From the NCBI GenBank assembly GCA_016187725.1, contig JACPJE010000017.1, positions 39,935 through 103,934 of the forward strand: a DNA stretch of 64,000 nt. The letters are read 5' to 3'. The first letter of the stretch is position 1. Every line of letters starts with the position of its first letter. Shown here piece by piece: positions 54,019 through 61,477 of the stretch. The DNA is from Candidatus Latescibacterota bacterium. GTDB lineage: Bacteria; Latescibacterota; UBA2968; UBA8231. The position numbers and the translations under genes are program-made. Under the pieces are notes generated by a model that was not told the origin of the DNA, did not search any database, and saw only the letters and a list, made by a program, of their open reading frames with translations.

Positions 54019-55841
54019 CGGCAACAGGGATCCTCGGTGCGGGTGGGGGTGGCGCAGCAACCGTGGTGATCGTGGCCGCGGTGAAGCTCGTCCTCCTCCT
54101 CTTCCATGAACAGCTCGCCGACAAAGGCGCGCGGTCCCTGGCGCAATAGGGTCAGCAGGAAGAGGGCGGCCACTGCCGCCAGGCAGGCCTGTTGGACCCA
54201 GGGCCAGAGGCCGGCATCGGCATGGGGCTGGGGGAAGGCGGCGACAGAGGGTAACATCAGGTTCACCAGGTGCCCCAGCACCACCGCCAGCAGGGCCATC
54301 AGCCCGCCAAAGGCCAGGGCCATCCTGCGGCCGTGCAGGTGGGAGAGCAACCCGAAGGTGGTGATGTTGGTGGCCGGTCCGGTCAGCAGAAAGGCCAGGG
54401 CCGCCCCGGGAGAGACACCCTTGTGGATCATCACCGCGGCCAGGGGGGTGGCGCCAGAGGCGCAGACATAGGTGGGGATACCCAGCAGCGCGAAGAAAGC
54501 CACTTCCAGGGAAGGGGGCAGGGTCTGGAACCAGGAATCCTGGATCAGCGGTTCTACTACTGCGGCGATGCCCAGCCCCAGCAGGATCCAAGGCGCGGTG
54601 GATTCGACCATCTCCCCCAGGCCGGTGGCCAGGCCAGCCCGCAGGCGGGCCCAGCCCCCCACAGCAGCGGCGCCCAGGTCGAAGGCAGGGGAAGAGGCGA
54701 GATTGCCCACCGGCGGCAGCCGCCGCCCCAATCCCCAGCCGATGGCCAGGGCGACGAAGGCGGCGCAGGCCAGGCGCGCCAGGGTGAAGGGGCCGCCCAG
54801 TAGGGGCAGGGAGAGCAGCACCGCATCGATGCTCAACTCGGGGGTGGCGATGAGAAAGGCCATGGCTGCCGGAATCGGGATGCCCTGGAGCACCAGGCTG
54901 CGGTACACGGGGACCACCCCGCAGGAGCAGATGGTCAGGGGCAGGCCAAAGGCCATGCCGCGCAGGGCCTGGGACAGGGGCGGGCCCTTGCGCATCCAGG
55001 CCACCGAGGCTCTGGGCAGCAGGCCGTAGATCAGAGCGGCGCTCAAGTAGGCCAAGAGCAGGGCCGGTGCACTCTCTATGGCCAGGGTATAGAAGACCGA
55101 TCCGGCCTGGGCCAGGCCGGCTTCCGTCTCGCTGGTGATGATCCACAGCAGGGCCAGGCCGCCCAGGGCGCCCAGCCCGGCCTGCAGGCGCCTGGGAGCG
55201 GTGTCGTCGGGGCTGATCGGGTAGGAGCGGTGCATGATCACGTGGAGCAGGGAACCGCCCACCAGGGCCTGGAAGAGTCCTCGGCCCTGATGCTCGATGC
55301 CGGCGGCCACCTGTTCGCTCAGGGAGAAACCGGCCAGGGTGGAGACCCCGATCAGCCCCAGGGTGGCCAGGGCCCTGGGCAGGCCGTAGAGGGGCCTGAC
55401 CAGGAACCAGACCATCAGACCTTCGGGCAGGCGGTGGAGGATGACGGCCATGGGCAGCATGCGGTGGACCTGGCTCTCCCCCTCGCGGCCGCCCCCCAGG
55501 ACCAGGCCGTCCATGAAGGCGTGGAGAGCCAGGGCCGCCAGGCCCAGGAGCAGGGCCACGGCGTGGACCTGACGGGCCCGGCCGTGCAGGCGGTGTTCGA
55601 GCAGGGTGGGCGCCATCAGCCCGACCAGGCAGGCCAGGGCCGCAGTCCAGCCGCCCAGGGCCACGCTCTCGGGGAGGACGTGGAACAGGATCAGCCCGCC
55701 GATGGCGACAAAGACAAAACCGTCCAGGGCGGCCAGCAGGGGACTGGCAAAGCGGGCGGCCTGCGCGGTCTGATAGAGCAGGGGACCGGCCGCCAGGGTC
55801 AGCAGGCTGGCGGCCAGCAGGTAGAGGCCGGGGATCTCCAT
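54015..55841 (-). CDS. Fused ZIP-like/SO_0444-type metal permease
   Basis: This 608-aa polytopic protein has two parts. The N-terminal ~250 residues resemble ZIP metal transporters, with His/Asp-bearing helices LALHAFMDGLVLGG and MAVILHRLPEGLMVWFLV. The C-terminal ~330 residues match the SO_0444/DUF318-like permease family of Cu/Zn exporters, with the signature LTICSCGVVPVYRSLVLQGIP and GIPTYVCASGATPLAAVMI. The tail is metal-binding (LHRGHDHHGCCATPTRTEDPCCR). It probably moves a transition metal across the inner membrane. It is first of the run with glgB; linkage to glycogen is likely incidental. Confidence 0.75.
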   Translation of the reverse strand: MEIPGLYLLAASLLTLAAGPLLYQTAQAARFASPLLAALDGFVFVAIGGLILFHVLPESVALGGWTAALACLVGLMAPTLLEHRLHGRARQVHAVALLLGLAALALHAFMDGLVLGGGREGESQVHRMLPMAVILHRLPEGLMVWFLVRPLYGLPRALATLGLIGVSTLAGFSLSEQVAAGIEHQGRGLFQALVGGSLLHVIMHRSYPISPDDTAPRRLQAGLGALGGLALLWIITSETEAGLAQAGSVFYTLAIESAPALLLAYLSAALIYGLLPRASVAWMRKGPPLSQALRGMAFGLPLTICSCGVVPVYRSLVLQGIPIPAAMAFLIATPELSIDAVLLSLPLLGGPFTLARLACAAFVALAIGWGLGRRLPPVGNLASSPAFDLGAAAVGGWARLRAGLATGLGEMVESTAPWILLGLGIAAVVEPLIQDSWFQTLPPSLEVAFFALLGIPTYVCASGATPLAAVMIHKGVSPGAALAFLLTGPATNITTFGLLSHLHGRRMALAFGGLMALLAVVLGHLVNLMLPSVAAFPQPHADAGLWPWVQQACLAAVAALFLLTLLRQGPRAFVGELFMEEEEDELHRGHDHHGCCATPTRTEDPCCR

Positions 55842-55934
55842 AAGGTGTCTGCTAATCTAAGTCGCCTCCTGCAAAAGGGCCACCGGGCCTGGCGCCGCTT
55901 GCCGGGGGGGAGGGCCGTATATATTGTAATCTGT

Positions 55935-57254
55935 ATGACTAGAACCGCTGGCTGGGGTCTCTATCCGGTGGTCGAGGCCCAGGTCGACTACCCTCGCTAT
56001 CTAGACGAACTGGTGGGATTGGCCAAGAGCGGCCACCCCCAACTAGCCCAGGGCAATTGCCGCAGCTACGGCGATGCCTGCCTCTACTCGCGCGTGGTCT
56101 CCACCCTGCCCCTGGAGCACCTGCTCGACTTCGATCCGGAGCGGGGGGTGTTGCGGGCCCAGGCCGGCATCACCCTCGACCGCCTGCTGCGCTTCTGTGT
56201 GCCGCGCGGCTTTTTCCTGCCCGTCACCCCCGGCACCAAGTTCCCCACCCTGGGCGGCTGCATCGCCGCCGACGTGCACGGCAAGAACCACCACCAGGAA
56301 GGGACCCTGGGCCGTTTTGTCGACGAACTGGAGATGGTGCTGGCCGACGGCAGCTCGCTGCGCTGCTCGCGGCAGGAACACCCCGAGTTGTTCAGGGCCA
56401 CCCTGGGGGGCATGGGGCTGACCGGGTTCATCTACGCGGCCACCCTGCGCCTCAAGCCCATTTCCTCCTCCTATATCCAAATGCGCAGGGTCAGGACCGG
56501 GGATTTTGCCGAAGCCTGCCAGCTGATGTCCCAGACCAGGGAGGAGTACCTCTATTCGGTGGCCTGGATCGACTGCCTGGCCACCGGCCAGCACCTGGGC
56601 CGCAGCCTGGTGATGCTGGGCAACCACGCCCCGGCCGCCGGGCCCGCGCCTTTGGCGCTGCACTCGCCCCGTCAGCGGCCGGTGCCCTTTCACCTGCCCC
56701 ATTTCGCCCTCAACTCCTGGTCGGTGCGGGCTTTCAACACCCTCTTCTACCACCGGCAGTGGCGGCGCGACCATCAGGTCCTGGTCCATTACGATCCATT
56801 TTTCTATCCCCTCGACGCCTTGAGCCACTGGAACCGGATCTACGGCCGGGGAGGGTTTCTGCAATATCAGTTCGCCATCCCTTTTGCCGGAGGGTTGGAA
56901 CTGATGCGGGAAATCCTGGAGCGCATCGCCGCCCGGGGCGCCGGTTCCTTCCTGGCGGTGCTCAAAGTATTTGGCCCAGAGGAAGAGGGCCCCCTCTCCT
57001 TTCCCCTGCCCGGCTATACTCTGGCCTTGGACTTTCCCCTGCAGGGAGGGCGGATCATCCCCTTTCTGCTGGAACTCAACAAACTCATCGCCGGGGCCGG
57101 GGGCCGCGTGTACCTGGCCAAGGACGCCATTCTGGAAGAACACGACTTTGTCGCCATGTACCCCCGCCTGGAGGAATTCAAACGGATCAAGCGCCGGTAC
57201 GATCCCCACAACCTGTTCCGGTCCTGCCAGTCGGACCGCCTGGGGCTGCGTTGA
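55935..57254 (+). CDS. DprE1-like FAD-linked oxidase
   Basis: This 439-aa FAD-binding oxidoreductase of the vanillyl-alcohol-oxidase/PCMH fold has the FAD-binding segments GNCRSYGDACLYSRVV, PGTKFPTLGGCIAADVHGKNHHQEG and GGMGLTGFIYAATLRL. The order and spacing match decaprenylphosphoryl-beta-D-ribose 2-oxidase (DprE1). It ends with the family's FAD/substrate segment YPRLEEFKRIKRRYDPHNLF. It should oxidise the C2 hydroxyl of a polyprenyl-phospho-ribose. The DprE2-like gene starts inside its stop codon (TTGA overlap). A weak promoter (TTGCCG 55899, TATTGT 55922) lies just upstream. Confidence 0.85.
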   Translation: MTRTAGWGLYPVVEAQVDYPRYLDELVGLAKSGHPQLAQGNCRSYGDACLYSRVVSTLPLEHLLDFDPERGVLRAQAGITLDRLLRFCVPRGFFLPVTPGTKFPTLGGCIAADVHGKNHHQEGTLGRFVDELEMVLADGSSLRCSRQEHPELFRATLGGMGLTGFIYAATLRLKPISSSYIQMRRVRTGDFAEACQLMSQTREEYLYSVAWIDCLATGQHLGRSLVMLGNHAPAAGPAPLALHSPRQRPVPFHLPHFALNSWSVRAFNTLFYHRQWRRDHQVLVHYDPFFYPLDALSHWNRIYGRGGFLQYQFAIPFAGGLELMREILERIAARGAGSFLAVLKVFGPEEEGPLSFPLPGYTLALDFPLQGGRIIPFLLELNKLIAGAGGRVYLAKDAILEEHDFVAMYPRLEEFKRIKRRYDPHNLFRSCQSDRLGLR

Positions 57255-57994
57255 GCCGGCGCGCCCTCATCCTGGGGGCCAAGTCGGCCATTGCCCAGGC
57301 CCTGGCCCGTCGTCTGGCCGCGGAAGGGTACGACCTGGTCCTGGCCGCCCGCCACAGCCCGCAGCTGGAGCCCTTTGCCGCTGACCTGCGCCTGTGCACC
57401 CAAAGGGAGGTGCGGCTGTGGGAATTCGATGCCCTGGACGGGCCCCAGCTGGCCGGACTGCCGGCACGGGTACACCGGGAATGCGGGCCTGTTTCGCTGG
57501 GGGTGCTGGTCTTCGGCTATCTGGGCAACCAGTGGCAGGCCCTGGACGACAGCGGGGAGCTGGAGAAGATCCTCCATACCAATTTCACCCAGGCCGTCCT
57601 GGCCCTGAGTCATCTGGCGCGCTATCTAGAAAGAAGGGAAGAGCCCGGGGGGCTGATCGCCATCAGTTCGGTGGCCGGCGACCGGGGCCGACAGAGCAAT
57701 TATTTCTACGGGGCGGCCAAGGGGGGGCTCTCCCTCTTCCTGCAGGGCCTGCGCAACCGCCTGGCCTCCACCCCGGTCCACGTGCTGACCGTCAAGCCGG
57801 GTTTTGTCGACACCCCCATGACCCGGGGCTTGGAAGGTCTTTTCCTGGTGGCCTCACCGGAAAAAGTTGCCCACGACATTGTGCGGGCCTATCAAAGGAA
57901 GAAGGATATCCTCTATACGCCCTGGTTCTGGCGGTATATCATGTTGATTATACGGAATATCCCTGAACGCCTGTTCAAGAGGCTCAAGCTCTGA
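57251..57994 (+). CDS. DprE2-like short-chain dehydrogenase
   Basis: This 247-aa SDR has the NAD(P)-binding loop RRALILGAKSAIAQALARRLA, an ISSVAGDRGRQSN segment with the catalytic Ser, and YFYGAAKGG (Tyr-x3-Lys). The GAKSAIAQ form and the C-terminal hydrophobic YPPWFWRYIMLII-like tail are typical of DprE2 (decaprenylphosphoryl-2-keto-ribose reductase). The TTG start overlaps the DprE1-like stop. The two would convert polyprenyl-phospho-ribose to the arabinose epimer, an arabinofuranose donor. Confidence 0.85.
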   Translation: MSRRALILGAKSAIAQALARRLAAEGYDLVLAARHSPQLEPFAADLRLCTQREVRLWEFDALDGPQLAGLPARVHRECGPVSLGVLVFGYLGNQWQALDDSGELEKILHTNFTQAVLALSHLARYLERREEPGGLIAISSVAGDRGRQSNYFYGAAKGGLSLFLQGLRNRLASTPVHVLTVKPGFVDTPMTRGLEGLFLVASPEKVAHDIVRAYQRKKDILYTPWFWRYIMLIIRNIPERLFKRLKL

Positions 57995-58001
57995 GGCCCC
58001 C

Positions 58002-58634
58002 TCAGGCACTGAAGAAGAGATTGAGGAGCAGGCTGCTGGCAGCTCCCCCCAGGACCGCTCCGCCCCAGACCTGAGCCGGGGTATGGGCCTGCAGCCTCAA
58101 CCTGGCCCACATCACCAGGGGCAGGGAGAGAGAGAGGGGCCACAAACTCCACCCTGCCGCCGCCAGCACGATCCCCAGACCGCCGCCCACCCCGGTGGCA
58201 TGGATGCTGATCTTCCAGAAGCGGTCGATCTGCCAGACCAGCAGCGCCATGCCGCAAAAGGCGCACCCAGCCCCCATCATCGGAGCGGGAGCGCTCACCA
58301 GCCAGAGAACCACCAATCCCGCAAAATACCAGGCCACCCCCAGGGGCAGCAGCCGGGCCCGCTGGCTGCGTTCGGGCAGGTACACATCGGCGATCATGCC
58401 GGTCCGGTAGAGGTAGAGCAGCGCCACCCCGGGAACCAGGCTGTAGAAGACCACCCCCGCCAGGCCGGCCCACCAGGCCCCGCCCTTCAGCCATACCAGG
58501 ACAGAGAAAACCCCCCAGGCCACCATGGCTGGATTGAAGAGATGGGAGATCAGCCAGGCCAGGAAATCGAGCCAGTCCAGCGGTTTTCCCGCTGCCAGAG
58601 GCTCCGGTTTTTTTTTAAAGAAAGCTCGGGTCAC
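58002..58634 (-). CDS. PAP2-like membrane protein
   Basis: This 210-aa polytopic protein has about 6 TM helices and PAP2-superfamily-like motifs: DVYLPERSQRARLLP (basic motif 1 region), KISIHATGVGG (motif 2) and RLRLQAHTPAQVWGGAVLGG (motif 3 with His). GTG start. It converges with the DprE2-like gene, 7 nt between stops. In mycobacteria a PAP2 phosphatase (Rv3807c) acts one step before DprE1, so a similar role in making polyprenyl-phospho-ribose is attractive but inferred. It could also act on other lipid phosphates. Confidence 0.65.
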   Translation of the reverse strand: MTRAFFKKKPEPLAAGKPLDWLDFLAWLISHLFNPAMVAWGVFSVLVWLKGGAWWAGLAGVVFYSLVPGVALLYLYRTGMIADVYLPERSQRARLLPLGVAWYFAGLVVLWLVSAPAPMMGAGCAFCGMALLVWQIDRFWKISIHATGVGGGLGIVLAAAGWSLWPLSLSLPLVMWARLRLQAHTPAQVWGGAVLGGAASSLLLNLFFSA

Positions 58635-58726
58635 GTCGATAGTGTGTGTAGATGTATTAAATAGTGCTTAGTTATATTATTATATAATAAATAGAATAAT
58701 CAGAAATGATATAGACGAAATTTAAT

Positions 58727-58753
58727 TTAACTAATATGACATGATACCGATAT
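58727..58753 (+). promoter_or_regulatory. Candidate sigma-28 flagellin promoter
   Basis: TTAA (58727-58730), a 15-nt spacer and ACCGATAT (58746-58753) resemble the sigma-28 (FliA) consensus TAAA-N15-GCCGATAA. The box lies in a strongly AT-rich block (58650-58760) that stands out in this GC-rich window, 151 nt before the flagellin ATG. A visual match only. Confidence 0.5.
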
Positions 58754-58768
58754 ATCCAAAGAAGGTTG

Positions 58769-58836
58769 AGCGGAGTTGCTCCGCTGCGCTGAGGAGGTGT
58801 GCATAGGAGACAGAGCTGAACCCTGAGCGGTTCAGC
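58769..58836 (+). other. Flagellin mRNA leader with two hairpins
   Basis: The untranslated leader can form two stems: agcggag (58769-58775) with ctccgct (58779-58785), and gctgaacc (58815-58822) with ggttcagc (58829-58836). They end 68 nt before the flagellin start, clear of the ribosome-binding site at 58892-58898. They may stabilise the mRNA or bind a regulator such as CsrA. Confidence 0.45.
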
Positions 58837-58904
58837 GACCGCCATAAAGATAAGACAAAAACCAAGGATGAAATACTCTACAGTTAGAAACAAGGAGGTT
58901 TCTA

Positions 58905-60068
58905 ATGCCTTTACGGATAAACAACAACATCGCCGCCCTCAACGCGCGCCGGCGGCTCAACGCCAACAACCGGGATCTGAACCTCCGCCTCGAGCGGTTG
59001 TCCTCCGGTCTGAGGGTGAACCGCGCGGCCGATGACGCCGCCGGGTTGTCGGTGCGCGAAAGCATGCGGGCAGAGATCAGCGGGTTGAAGATGAACGTCC
59101 TCAATGCCGAGCAGGCCAGCAACCTGCTCCAGGTGGCCGAGGGGTCGCTCAACGAGATCAACGCGATGATGATCCGCATGCGCGAACTGGCGGTGCAGTC
59201 GTCATCGAGCACGATGACCGACCAGAACCGCGAGTCCATCCAGGCCGAATACAGCCAGATCCTCCAGGAAATCGACCGCATCTCGCTGTCGACCACCTAC
59301 AACGATCAGGTGCTGCTCACCGGCTTCGGCAACAGCATCGACACGGCCTCGACCACGCTGACGGCCAGCGATACCAGCGGGGTGGCGAATCTCAAAATTT
59401 CCGGGGCCAGCTCCGGCACCTATACCTTCGAGGATACGGCCGGGGACAGCACCATCACCCTGGGCAATGGGGTGGTGACCCAGACCATCGACGTGGGGCA
59501 GATCCTGGACAGCAACCTGGCCGTGGTGACCCAGACTTCGGTGGTGGCCAACTTCGACCGCCTGGGCATCCAGGTGACCCTGGCCGGCCACAATGCCGCC
59601 AGCGCCACCGGCAGCTACGTGGACGGGGAACTGGAAGGGCAGACCATCATCATCAACGCCGGGACGGGCGGGTCCTTCCAGGTGGGGCCGGATGACGGCA
59701 TCAACAACCGCATCGAAACCACCATTCCGGACATGCGGGCCAGCGGGGCCTTCATCAACCTGAACACCACCTCGGTGGCCACCATCAACACCTCCCGCTC
59801 GGCGCTCAGCCAGATAGACCAGGCCATCACCAACGTCTCCAACGTGCGCGGCGACCTGGGCGCCCTGATGAACCGGCTGACCTTCACCGTGTCCTTCACG
59901 GAGAATGAGATCGAGAACATCCAGAGTTCCGAGTCCTCGATCAGCGACGCCGACATCGCCGACGAAGTGGCGCGCATGACCCGCTCGCAGATCCTCTCCC
60001 AGGCGGCCACGGCCATGCTGGCCCAGGCCAACGCGGTGCCGCAGACGGCCCTCCAGTTGCTGCAGTAG
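58905..60068 (+). CDS. Flagellin
   Basis: This is a 387-aa flagellar filament subunit. The N-terminal D0/D1 region begins LRINNNIAALNARRRL and continues LERLSSGLRVNRAADDAAGLSVRESMRAEISGL. The C-terminal D1/D0 region ends ADIADEVARMTRSQILSQAATAMLAQANAVPQTALQLLQ, both canonical. The middle (residues ~140-290) is Thr/Ser/Gly-rich and variable. It is secreted by the flagellar type III system. A strong SD (aaggagg at 58892-58898) is 6 nt from the ATG. It is monocistronic, with a sigma-28-like promoter and a strong terminator. Confidence 0.95.
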   Translation: MPLRINNNIAALNARRRLNANNRDLNLRLERLSSGLRVNRAADDAAGLSVRESMRAEISGLKMNVLNAEQASNLLQVAEGSLNEINAMMIRMRELAVQSSSSTMTDQNRESIQAEYSQILQEIDRISLSTTYNDQVLLTGFGNSIDTASTTLTASDTSGVANLKISGASSGTYTFEDTAGDSTITLGNGVVTQTIDVGQILDSNLAVVTQTSVVANFDRLGIQVTLAGHNAASATGSYVDGELEGQTIIINAGTGGSFQVGPDDGINNRIETTIPDMRASGAFINLNTTSVATINTSRSALSQIDQAITNVSNVRGDLGALMNRLTFTVSFTENEIENIQSSESSISDADIADEVARMTRSQILSQAATAMLAQANAVPQTALQLLQ

Positions 60069-60089
60069 CTCCGGCTCGCAAGTCGGGCA

Positions 60090-60119
60090 GGCGCCAGGTG
60101 AAAACCTGGCGCCTTTTTT
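60090..60119 (+). terminator. Flagellin rho-independent terminator
   Basis: A 10-bp stem (ggcgccaggt at 60090-60099, acctggcgcc at 60104-60113) with a GAAA tetraloop is followed by six T. The T-run overlaps the stop codon of the converging PqqD-like gene (60118-60120). Confidence 0.9.
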
Positions 60120-60549
60120 ATTTTGCCCCCCACCGCTTGCCACTGGCCGAACCCTGCCTGCGGCCCACCTGCGGTGCGCCTTCGAGCACGAAACCGATGA
60201 AGCGCTTCTGGCCCAGGGTTTTCAGGTAGGAGAGCAGGGAGACCTCGGCCTCCTTGCGGTTGAGCTGGTACTTCTGGCTGAGCGCCTCGATGATCTGGGC
60301 CACCGTGGTGCGGCCCGTGCACATCTGCCAGACCTCGGTGCCGAGGGCATCGAGGGTGATCTTGCGTTCCCTGGGGATGTAGAAAACCTTGGAGAGCAGC
60401 CGCACCTTCCAGGTGTCCTGGCGCTGGATGGTGATCTGCACTTCCCCGGCTTCGGTCTTCTCCCAGTTCAGCAGTTCATTGCGCGCCGGCCGCGAATTGA
60501 GCATGGCCTGGCGGCTCAGCTTGGGGCTCTTGGTGGCAAAAATACCCAT
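60118..60549 (-). CDS. PqqD-like protein (RiPP-recognition-element fold)
   Basis: This 143-aa soluble protein matches the PqqD family in residues ~45-120: WKVRLLSKVFYIPRERKITLDALGTEVWQMCTGRTTVAQIIEALSQKYQLNRKEAEVSLLSYLKTLGQKRFI. PqqD and related RRE domains bind peptide precursors for radical-SAM or other modifying enzymes. No PQQ gene, precursor peptide or radical-SAM partner is visible nearby. The start overlaps the upstream 332-aa gene by 74 nt (or 29 nt if ATG 60504 is used). It is the last of a leftward trio. Confidence 0.8.
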   Translation of the reverse strand: MGIFATKSPKLSRQAMLNSRPARNELLNWEKTEAGEVQITIQRQDTWKVRLLSKVFYIPRERKITLDALGTEVWQMCTGRTTVAQIIEALSQKYQLNRKEAEVSLLSYLKTLGQKRFIGFVLEGAPQVGRRQGSASGKRWGAK

Positions 60550-61474
60550 CGCTCAGTCTCAGGGGCAGGTCTTCGCCCTCCTCGCGCTTGCGGTAGAGGT
60601 GGTCGATGATGCAGATCTTGTCCGCCGCCTCGCAGCGCCAGACCCGGCTGTCCTGGTACTGGCGGGGCCGCGGGTTGAGGAAGGGCAGGGGGCGGACCAG
60701 CTGGAGCCAGCGGCTGCGCGGCTGGCCCCGCACCCGCAGGCCGGGGTGGCCGCGCAGGGGGGCCTCCTCCACCTCGACCTTGAAGTCGCGCAGCTGCTTG
60801 TGGAAAAAGCCCTGGTACCAGTCGGCCAGGCCGGTGTCCTTGAGCAGCAGGTGGGCCAGGCTGAGGCGGTGCACCCGGCACACCTGGCGATCCCTGGCAA
60901 AGGAGAGCTGCAGGTGGCCGGATTTCAGTTCCTGGCCCGAGAGTTTGAACGCTGCGGGCAGTTGGAAGCGCAGGCCGTAGACACTCCAGCAAACCTGGCC
61001 CTCATGGGGATGGTCATCCAGGGACTGGAAGACCTCGCCCACCAGATCTTCGGCCTTTTCCTGCAGCCGGGTCAGCACCCGCAAGAGCACGATGCGGCCG
61101 CAGTCCGGGCAGCAGCGGGCCAGGTTATAGGTGCGGTAGTCGGCCTCCCAAGTGAAGAGTTCGTACTCGCTGCCTTCGAGCCAGCGTTTGTCCTTGAGAA
61201 AGCGGGCGCGGCGGTTCACGGCAAAGGGCAGGCCCGATTTCTCAGCCTTCTTCTCCAGGCCCTCCAGGTAGCGGTCCACCAGTTGCTCGATGGACAACTG
61301 CCGCTTCTTGCCCTCGCGCCATTCCACCTCGGCGCGCACGATCTCGGCGTCGTCGAGTCGGGCATACCCGCTCTGGTAGTCCCCGTCCACCCGTCCCAGG
61401 TTCCAGTCGGCGGGAACCCGCAGGGTGATCCCCTGCCAGCCGAAGAGGGTGGAGGCCGGCTCAGCCTTGGCCAT
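60476..61474 (-). CDS. Unknown protein with internally duplicated domain
   Basis: The 332-aa protein carries two copies of a ~110-residue domain. Copy 1 (~residues 8-75) reads LFGWQGITLRVPADWNLGRVD..GYARLDDAEIVRAEVEWR..LVDRYLEGLEKKA. Copy 2 (~165-235) reads WSVYGLRFQLPAAFKLSGQELKSGHLQLSF..LADWYQGFFHKQLRDF. A CCPDCG motif at ~118 between them may bind zinc. The shape resembles PsbP/DUF1795-type folds, but I cannot assign a family. It lies between the OPT-like membrane protein gene (3 nt away) and the PqqD-like gene it overlaps. Confidence 0.65.
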   Translation of the reverse strand: MAKAEPASTLFGWQGITLRVPADWNLGRVDGDYQSGYARLDDAEIVRAEVEWREGKKRQLSIEQLVDRYLEGLEKKAEKSGLPFAVNRRARFLKDKRWLEGSEYELFTWEADYRTYNLARCCPDCGRIVLLRVLTRLQEKAEDLVGEVFQSLDDHPHEGQVCWSVYGLRFQLPAAFKLSGQELKSGHLQLSFARDRQVCRVHRLSLAHLLLKDTGLADWYQGFFHKQLRDFKVEVEEAPLRGHPGLRVRGQPRSRWLQLVRPLPFLNPRPRQYQDSRVWRCEAADKICIIDHLYRKREEGEDLPLRLSDGYFCHQEPQAEPPGHAQFAAGAQ

Positions 61475-61477
61475 CGC

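Noticed and set aside
58672..58893. 73-codon frame in the flagellin upstream region
   Set aside because: It lies in the AT-rich control region, antisense to the leader, with no SD and no homology.
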